Positions 22,936 to 27,933 of a stretch of 27,933 nucleotides of DNA are shown here, one piece after another (the stretch's first letter is position 1; each line of letters begins with the position of its first letter). This DNA comes from Candidatus Saccharimonadota bacterium (GTDB taxonomy: Bacteria > Patescibacteriota > Saccharimonadia > Saccharimonadales > Saccharimonadaceae). The notes under the pieces were generated by a model. That model saw nothing but the letters and a program-made list of their open reading frames with translations. It made no database searches and was not told where the DNA came from. The position numbers and the translations under genes are program-made. The stretch spans positions 1 through 27,933 of the forward strand of contig JAGQND010000002.1 of assembly GCA_020428265.1 (NCBI GenBank). The letters run 5' to 3'.

Positions 22936-23157
22936 TTAGCGCCAGAGCTTCACGACGGTACGCGCGCACACGTGCACGGCGCGCCTGACGGCAGTCACTA
23001 TAGCGTGAAACACCAGGCCAACTGCCACCACAAGCACGGCAGCTGATACAGCCAGCCAGTGCATGGTGCCGACAGTAGCCAAGCTAATCATTAGAAACAC
23101 GATGGCTGCGCCCAGGGCTAGGTTCGCCCGCCAGTTGGCGGGGTATTCACCGCTCAT
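22936..23157 (-). CDS. 73-aa GC-rich membrane protein, function unknown
   Basis: Two hydrophobic segments (about 12-32 and 34-56) are followed by a basic, Cys-containing C-terminal tail (VRRAVHVCARTVVKLWR). GGAAGG precedes the ATG, and a consensus promoter and a terminator flank the gene. The base composition is clearly richer in G/C than neighbouring recR and nrnA, and only one Ile codon is ATA. No family is recognised. The RBS, promoter and terminator make it a real gene despite its size. Confidence 0.78.
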   Translation of the reverse strand: MSGEYPANWRANLALGAAIVFLMISLATVGTMHWLAVSAAVLVVAVGLVFHAIVTAVRRAVHVCARTVVKLWR

Positions 23158-23190
23158 TTTACACCTTCCAAAGAACTAGTCTATACTTAT

Positions 23191-23219
23191 ATTATACCAA
23201 AATAAGCCATAAAAGTCAA
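23191..23219 (-). promoter_or_regulatory. consensus promoter of the 73-aa gene
   Basis: On the minus strand, TTGACT (23214-23219), 17 bp, TATAAT (23191-23196) with TGG before it. Its -35 shares one base pair with the -35 of the divergent nrnA promoter. Confidence 0.85.
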
Positions 23220-23247
23220 TGACAAACCCAAGTATACGTGATATAAT
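23219..23247 (+). promoter_or_regulatory. nrnA promoter (predicted leaderless)
   Basis: ATGACA (23219-23224), 17 bp, TATAAT (23242-23247) with TGA before it. The -10 ends 7 nt before the ATG at 23255. The in-frame ATG at 23219 is the -35 box itself, which argues against it as a start. Confidence 0.8.
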
Positions 23248-23254
23248 CAACATA

Positions 23255-24235
23255 ATGTTTGACGAAGTAAAAAAACTCATAGACGAAGCCAAAAATATAG
23301 TTATAATCCAAGCCGAGAACCCCGATGGAGACAGCCTAGGTAGCTCGCTGGCACTCGACGAAATGCTAACCGAATATGGCAAAGAAGTCACTACCTACTG
23401 CCCAGTAGACATACCTAAGTACCTCCGCTACGTGCAGGGCTGGGATAGGGTAGATTCGCAGTTCGACACCAAGGCCGACCTAGCTATAATAGTAGACACC
23501 GCAGCCGACGTGCTGCTCACTAAAGTCCTAGAAACCCCTGGCGTACGCCACTTCCTGGAAACTCACCCGGTGCTAGTAATTGACCACCACACTACAGAGT
23601 CCAATTTATCATTTGACCACACGTATGTGCGCGAAGACGCCGTGGCATCGAGCGAAGTAATATACCGCATAGCTCAGCACTGTGGTTGGCCCATCAACCC
23701 TCAAGCTTCCGAAAACATGCTAGTAGCTATCATGAGTGACAGCCTAGGACTGACCACACAAAACGTAAATGCCGCTACGTACCAAGTATGTGCAGGCTTG
23801 GCCGAGCACGGCGCACAAAACAGCACCATAGAAGAGCGCCGCCGCGAGTTCATGAAAAAATCACCAGAAATCCTAGCGTATAAAGGCGAGCTAATAGGCC
23901 GCATAGAATACTTCCTGGACGGCAAACTAGCACTCGTGCACATACCATGGAATGAAATACAATCGTACAGCGACCAATACAATCCAAGCATGCTCGTATT
24001 GGACGAAATGCGCCTTGTAGAAGGCGTAGAAGTAGGCGTAGCCATAAAAACCTACCCAGACGGCCGCTTGACGGGTAAATTGCGCTCCAACGCGCCAGTA
24101 AGCGAACAAATAGCTGGCTACTTTGGTGGTGGTGGACACAAATACGCCGCAGGATTCCGCGCGTACGAAAACTACGACACTATAGTGCGCGAGCTCATAG
24201 AAGCCGCCGACAAAGCCCTAAATCGGCCATCATAA
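23255..24235 (+). CDS. nrnA: DHH-DHHA1 phosphoesterase, NrnA-like (nanoRNase/pAp phosphatase)
   Basis: The 326-aa protein has a DHH domain with ENPDGDSLGS (from Glu21), IVDTAAD, and DHHTTES (Asp110-His112), and a DHHA1 domain with FGGGGHKYAAGF near the end. The family degrades short RNA oligonucleotides and pAp with Mn2+. In motif I the usual H-x-N-P-D-G-D reads A-E-N-P-D-G-D, so one metal-binding His is Ala20. The start at 23255 is chosen over an in-frame ATG 36 bp upstream because that one lies in the promoter. There is no Shine-Dalgarno. cysS follows after 33 bp with its own -10 box. Confidence 0.88.
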   Translation: MFDEVKKLIDEAKNIVIIQAENPDGDSLGSSLALDEMLTEYGKEVTTYCPVDIPKYLRYVQGWDRVDSQFDTKADLAIIVDTAADVLLTKVLETPGVRHFLETHPVLVIDHHTTESNLSFDHTYVREDAVASSEVIYRIAQHCGWPINPQASENMLVAIMSDSLGLTTQNVNAATYQVCAGLAEHGAQNSTIEERRREFMKKSPEILAYKGELIGRIEYFLDGKLALVHIPWNEIQSYSDQYNPSMLVLDEMRLVEGVEVGVAIKTYPDGRLTGKLRSNAPVSEQIAGYFGGGGHKYAAGFRAYENYDTIVRELIEAADKALNRPS

Positions 24236-24251
24236 AATACACAAAATTCAA

Positions 24252-24257
24252 TATGAT
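24252..24257 (+). promoter_or_regulatory. -10 box of cysS (predicted very short leader)
   Basis: TATGAT ends 11 nt before the ATG at 24269. There is no Shine-Dalgarno and no clear -35. Confidence 0.5.
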
Positions 24258-24268
24258 ACACTAGTTAT

Positions 24269-25693
24269 ATGCCTATATCACTCTATAATACGCTCACCAA
24301 ACAGACCGACGAATTCACGCCATATGATGCCAAAAACGTGCGTATATATAGCTGTGGGCCTACCGTGTACGACCATGTGCACATAGGCAACTTAAGTGCA
24401 TTTATAGTAGCAGATACTTTGCGACGCATGTTACAAGCAAACGACCTAAGTGTGAAACATGTCATGAACTTCACTGACGTAGACGACAAAACTATACGCC
24501 GTAGTCGCGAGCGCTACAGCGACATGGAGCCACGTGCGGCCCTGAGTAAGCTTACGGGCGAGTATAGCAACTTATTCCTGCAAGATATGCGGGCAATTGG
24601 CAACGACGTAAATGCATTTACATTTATACGCGCTACCGACGAGGCGACCATAGACGGCATGAAGCGACTAATCGACAGCCTGCGCGAGCAAGGTTTTGCG
24701 TATATAGCCGATGACGGCGTGTACTTTAGCATAGACGCCTACCGCAAAAGTGGCAAAAAGTACGGCCAACTAGTCGAAATTACCGACCAAAACACCAGCA
24801 GCGAGCGAATACAAAACGACGAGTACGACAAAGATTCTGCGCATGATTTTGCACTATGGAAGGTGCAAAAACCAGGCGAACCAGCATGGGAGTTCGAACT
24901 AAGCGGACAAAACTTAACCGGCCGTCCAGGCTGGCATATAGAATGCTCAGTTATGAGTCACCTAGAAATAGGCCAGCCATTTGACATACACACTGGCGGC
25001 ATAGACTTAGCGTTCCCACACCACGAAAACGAAATAGCTCAAAGCACGGCGGGTAATAATGACCCTGTGTATGCTAAGTTTTTTGTACACAATGAGCACA
25101 TACTTGTAGATGGCAAAAAAATGAGCAAGAGTGCTCAAAATTTCTACACGCTAAATGACCTTATAGAAAAAGGCGTTGATCCGCTAGCGTTTCGCTTACT
25201 AGTGCTACAGTCACACTACCGCAAGCCCACTAACTTTAGCCTAGACAACGCCGAGGCTGCACACAACCGGCTAAAACACTGGCGTAACGTAGCAGCACTA
25301 CGCCACCAAACCAAAGAGCAACATGGCGAGAGCACACAGCCATCACTCGCCAGCACAGGAGCCTTACGTGAAAAGTTCAACAATGACATAGACACGCCGA
25401 GTGTGTTGAGCCTAGTAGACGAAATCTTTTCACAAGTTGAAAAAACTGACCTAGAAAATATAAATAATGACGCACTAACAGAACTACTAAATGTCGTAGA
25501 CGACATGCTAGGCTTACAACTGCTCAATACCACACCAGATATAAACGACGACCAAAAACTACAACTCGTAGAACGCGCACGCGCACGCGAAACCAAAGAT
25601 TGGACTAAGTCAGATGATATTCGTGATGCGTTACTACAACAAGGTATAGCCGTACGCGATTCTGCGCACGGACAAATTTGGGAATACGCCTAA
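24269..25693 (+). CDS. cysS: cysteinyl-tRNA synthetase
   Basis: The 474-aa class I synthetase has the HIGH-type motif HIGN (38-41) and KMSKS in VDGKKMSKSAQNF. The zinc ligands are retained: Cys29 in YSCGPTVYDH, Cys in WHIECSVMS, and His/Glu in FPHHENE. The anticodon-binding DALR-like C-terminal region is present and ends DSAHGQIWEYA. It charges tRNA-Cys. The length matches the family. The upstream -10 box and lack of Shine-Dalgarno suggest a nearly leaderless mRNA. Its TAA overlaps the TAG of the convergent AI-2E gene (shared bases 25690-25693), leaving no room for a separate terminator. Confidence 0.97.
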   Translation: MPISLYNTLTKQTDEFTPYDAKNVRIYSCGPTVYDHVHIGNLSAFIVADTLRRMLQANDLSVKHVMNFTDVDDKTIRRSRERYSDMEPRAALSKLTGEYSNLFLQDMRAIGNDVNAFTFIRATDEATIDGMKRLIDSLREQGFAYIADDGVYFSIDAYRKSGKKYGQLVEITDQNTSSERIQNDEYDKDSAHDFALWKVQKPGEPAWEFELSGQNLTGRPGWHIECSVMSHLEIGQPFDIHTGGIDLAFPHHENEIAQSTAGNNDPVYAKFFVHNEHILVDGKKMSKSAQNFYTLNDLIEKGVDPLAFRLLVLQSHYRKPTNFSLDNAEAAHNRLKHWRNVAALRHQTKEQHGESTQPSLASTGALREKFNNDIDTPSVLSLVDEIFSQVEKTDLENINNDALTELLNVVDDMLGLQLLNTTPDINDDQKLQLVERARARETKDWTKSDDIRDALLQQGIAVRDSAHGQIWEYA

Positions 25694-26829
25694 TTTTCGC
25701 TAACAGTATTTTTGAGCTTTTTTACCAGAGTAGCAAGCGGCTTTTCACGTAAATCGTGTCGTTCTTTGCGATTATTGAAGTACTCTTCGGCAAGCACCTT
25801 GATAGAGCCGGCAATAGGTATAGATATAATACCACCAACTACGCCGAACATATATAAACCGATAGTCACAGCCGTAAGCACTGCAAGCGCAGATAGCTCT
25901 ACTGACTTAGCCTGTACAGTAGGCTGTATAAAGTTGTTTTCTACCTGCTGATATATCACGAAGTATATAGCGTACACAAGCGCCGCTGAGAAATCATTGA
26001 ACGCAAGCAGTAGACATATAAGCACTCCACCGATAGTTGCACCAAACATAGGTATAAGCGAAAGTAGAAATGTAATAGCGGCAGTAGGCAAGGCTAAGTT
26101 GTGAGGTATATTGAATATAAAGCTCATAATAAATACGGACGCGCCAGCAAAGAACGCACCGATACCAGAAACAGTCAACTGACCAGTAACATAACCACTC
26201 ACAACCTGATACATTTTACTAGCAAGGCGCTTGTGCTGCTTGCGTTTATGGTCGGTAGCATATGTGTCCCATAGAAGGTCTAACCAACGTGGGCCCTCTA
26301 CAAGCATAAGGAATGTAAGCACTAACACCAGCAACAAACCAGTGAGCAGACCTACAAGCGAGCTCACACTCGACAAGAAGTTCACGCCAATATTTGCAGC
26401 CCAAGAAGCGGCATTTGTTTTGATACTATCAAATGCTTGATTGACCTGACTCTGCATACCGTAGTGCTCTACTATATCGTGCAAGCCCTTCCACTGGCCC
26501 TGAACTTGATCGACAATAGTAGGCACCGTGCCTACAACCTTAGCCGTCTGCTCAATAACTGGCGGCACTACCAGAGACAGAAATACACCCAAGAAACCAA
26601 CAACAAGTACATATGCTATAGCCGTACCGCCCACGCGACTTTTGCCAGGTAGATGATTAGCAAGCGCGCTCACAGGCCTATTGAGAGCTAGAGCCAAGAA
26701 AAATGATATGCCTAATATAAGCAGAGCCGTACGTGCACTATAAATAGCCAGTGCAGCGAGCCCCATGCCAGCAACTACCAGCCAAAATCGTATGAATGTT
26801 TTAGTGTCAATTTCTATGCGAACTTTCAT
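25690..26829 (-). CDS. AI-2E transporter (PerM) family membrane protein
   Basis: The 379-aa protein has the family's layout. Two or three N-terminal helices (about 15-95) are followed by a soluble amphipathic section with coil-forming segments (about 100-150), and then several further helices. The conserved C-terminal region is FGATIGGVLICLLLAFNDFSAALVYAIYFVIYQQVENNFIQPTVQAKSVELSALAVLTAV. Family members include AI-2 exporters and Na+/H+ antiporter-like proteins; the substrate is unknown here. It starts 14 bp after the tgt stop with a promoter inside the end of tgt, and a -10 box lies 6 nt before the ATG. It ends in TAG, overlapping cysS. Confidence 0.93.
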   Translation of the reverse strand: MKVRIEIDTKTFIRFWLVVAGMGLAALAIYSARTALLILGISFFLALALNRPVSALANHLPGKSRVGGTAIAYVLVVGFLGVFLSLVVPPVIEQTAKVVGTVPTIVDQVQGQWKGLHDIVEHYGMQSQVNQAFDSIKTNAASWAANIGVNFLSSVSSLVGLLTGLLLVLVLTFLMLVEGPRWLDLLWDTYATDHKRKQHKRLASKMYQVVSGYVTGQLTVSGIGAFFAGASVFIMSFIFNIPHNLALPTAAITFLLSLIPMFGATIGGVLICLLLAFNDFSAALVYAIYFVIYQQVENNFIQPTVQAKSVELSALAVLTAVTIGLYMFGVVGGIISIPIAGSIKVLAEEYFNNRKERHDLREKPLATLVKKLKNTVSEN

Positions 26830-26835
26830 AGCTTT

Positions 26836-26864
26836 AGTATAACTTATTTGTAGTATCCCGCCAA
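26836..26864 (-). promoter_or_regulatory. promoter of the AI-2E family gene (predicted leaderless)
   Basis: On the minus strand, TTGGCG (26859-26864), 17 bp, TATACT (26836-26841), ending 6 nt before the ATG. The -35 and most of the spacer lie in the tgt coding sequence. No Shine-Dalgarno. Confidence 0.6.
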
Positions 26865-27933
26865 AAATTCATCACGAAACTTATAAAAATCACCGGTTTT
26901 TATGGATTCACGGATATCATCGACAAGTCGAACTATAAAACGCTCGTTATGTATAGTAGCCAAGGTCTTGCCCAATATTTCATCGACATTAAATAAGTGG
27001 TGCAAATATGCAGACGTATAATTTTGGCACGTATAACAGTCGCATTCACTGTCAAAAGCCGTAAAATCTTGCTTGAACTGCGCACGCGTAACATTTACGC
27101 GACCATGCCGAGTGTACAGGGCACCATTCCGCGCAACACGGGCAGGAGATACGCAATCAAATGTATCGGCACCGTTTTCAATACATGCAAATATATCATC
27201 GGGCTCGGATATACCGAGCATGTGTCGCGGTTTGTTTTCGGGCAGTTCCTCGTTCATCCAGCGTGTAATTTCGCCAATTTGCTCTTTGCGAAGCGCTCCG
27301 CCAAGGCCATAGCCATCAAAATCCATACCACCCAAAAACTTTGCACACTCACGACGCAAATCTTCGTAGTCGGCACCCTGCACGACTCCATATAATGCCT
27401 GCGGCGGCCTATGGCTACGCTCTTCATTTAGCCTCTGATGTTCCGCCAAGCTACGCTCTGCCCAGGGGTGTGTGCGTTCGCGAAGCGACTCTTCTTGATA
27501 TTCACGACTATGGTGTAGTGTGGTTAACTCGTCAAAAGCAAAGGTTATATCTGCGCCTATACCATGCTGAATTTGCATCGATAGTTCGGGAGTAAACTTA
27601 TGTAGCGAGCCGTCGAGATGCGACTTAAACGTCACGCCATCGTTATCTATCCAGGCAAGTTTTTCCTTTTTCTTGGTCACGTTTTCGGCGCGATCGCCAG
27701 TCATATCTACAACTTTTTTAAACCCTACACCAAGACTCATCACCTGAAATCCGCCACTATCACTAAAAGTAGGCCCCTGCCAATTTGCAAATTTCTGCAC
27801 ACCACCAGCAGCATCTACCACGTCGTGACCAGGCCGCAAATACAAATGATAAGCATTTACCAACATAGCCTGAGCACCGGTGCCAGACAATTGGTCAGTA
27901 GTAATAGCGCGCATAGCCGCACGAGTACCAACC
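26844..27933 (-). CDS. tgt: tRNA-guanine transglycosylase (5' end outside window)
   Basis: The visible part (about 362 residues) lacks only the extreme N-terminus; the frame is open to the right edge, and VGTRAAMRAITTDQL corresponds to the usual VGT..VK.LTP region. Hence the internal ATG at 27914 is not the start. Motifs: LVNAYHLYLRPG, DSGGFQVMSL, the catalytic-region FDELTT, GVVQGADYEDLR, and zinc ligands CDCYTC plus the His of YLHHLF. Tgt exchanges guanine-34 for a queuosine precursor in tRNAs with GUN anticodons. The bacterial DEC(T/S) signature reads DEL-TT, and the GGLAVGE loop reads GGALRKE, so base specificity may differ. TAA stop. Confidence 0.95.
   Translation of the reverse strand, partial: VGTRAAMRAITTDQLSGTGAQAMLVNAYHLYLRPGHDVVDAAGGVQKFANWQGPTFSDSGGFQVMSLGVGFKKVVDMTGDRAENVTKKKEKLAWIDNDGVTFKSHLDGSLHKFTPELSMQIQHGIGADITFAFDELTTLHHSREYQEESLRERTHPWAERSLAEHQRLNEERSHRPPQALYGVVQGADYEDLRRECAKFLGGMDFDGYGLGGALRKEQIGEITRWMNEELPENKPRHMLGISEPDDIFACIENGADTFDCVSPARVARNGALYTRHGRVNVTRAQFKQDFTAFDSECDCYTCQNYTSAYLHHLFNVDEILGKTLATIHNERFIVRLVDDIRESIKTGDFYKFRDEFLAGYYK

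Noticed and set aside
1..27933. UGA recoded as glycine, as in Gracilibacteria
   Set aside because: No gene continues in homologous frame past TGA; all genes are full length in the standard code.
1..27933. tRNA genes, CRISPR arrays, insertion sequences, attachment sites
   Set aside because: No cloverleaf, regular spaced repeats, transposase/integrase genes or terminal repeats were found in the short intergenic gaps.

Overview
This window looks like a chromosomal segment of a Patescibacteria/CPR bacterium, most likely Candidatus Saccharibacteria (TM7). That is inference from gene content and style, not from a marker gene. The genes are compact and mostly orthodox housekeeping genes. The standard code reads every gene full length. 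Isoleucine ATA codons are very common outside the ribosomal-protein genes. Ribosomal and replication genes are arranged differently from textbook operons. No tRNA, rRNA, CRISPR array, transposase or phage structural gene is visible.

Layout. 1-1090: the end of an unrecognised gene and an acidic-tailed membrane protein. 1155-2813 (-): a GlcD/D-lactate-dehydrogenase-type FAD oxidase. 2899-4791 (-): a DHA2-type MFS exporter translationally coupled to a 58-aa orphan protein, behind a consensus promoter. 5009-5986: rplA, alone, with a long N-terminal extension. 6113-6991: thyX behind a leader containing a terminator-like hairpin. 7082-8041: an anchored LpqC-type esterase. 8119-9973: a nudix-dcd-tmk operon with TAATG junctions. 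With thyX it forms a deoxypyrimidine supply module: dCTP deamination, ThyX methylation of dUMP, and dTMP phosphorylation. 9954-12692 (-): a GH38 alpha-mannosidase, divergent from an MMPL/RND exporter (12789-14960). 15042-15503: a GC-rich orphan gene. 15561-16816: rplJ-rplL behind a long L10-type leader that ends in a candidate attenuator. 16990-17505: an unrecognised two-domain protein. 17597-22867: dnaX-dnaB, a GT-C-like membrane protein, ybaB and recR. 22936-23157 (-): a small GC-rich membrane protein, divergent from nrnA (23255-24235). Then cysS, an AI-2E family protein (-) and the 3' part of tgt (-), which runs off the right edge.

Four things stand out. (1) Many genes have a -10 box 6-12 nt before the start codon and no Shine-Dalgarno sequence, which predicts leaderless or nearly leaderless mRNAs. 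Ribosomal-protein genes and the GC-rich genes instead have leaders with clear Shine-Dalgarno sites. (2) None of the 27 genes whose stop is visible ends in TGA (15 TAG, 12 TAA), yet TGA is not used as sense. (3) DnaX and RecR have both lost their zinc-binding cysteine modules, while CysS and Tgt keep theirs. (4) Four self-contained GC-rich cassettes with different codon use (MFS plus its 58-aa partner, thyX, the 153-aa gene, the 73-aa gene) sit among AT-richer, ATA-rich genes and look transferred.

Functional names for DnaX, DnaB, RecR, L1, L10, L12, CysS, Tgt, Dcd, Tmk, ThyX, GH38, MFS and MMPL rest on motifs read directly. Promoters, leaderless status and RNA structures are predictions by eye.
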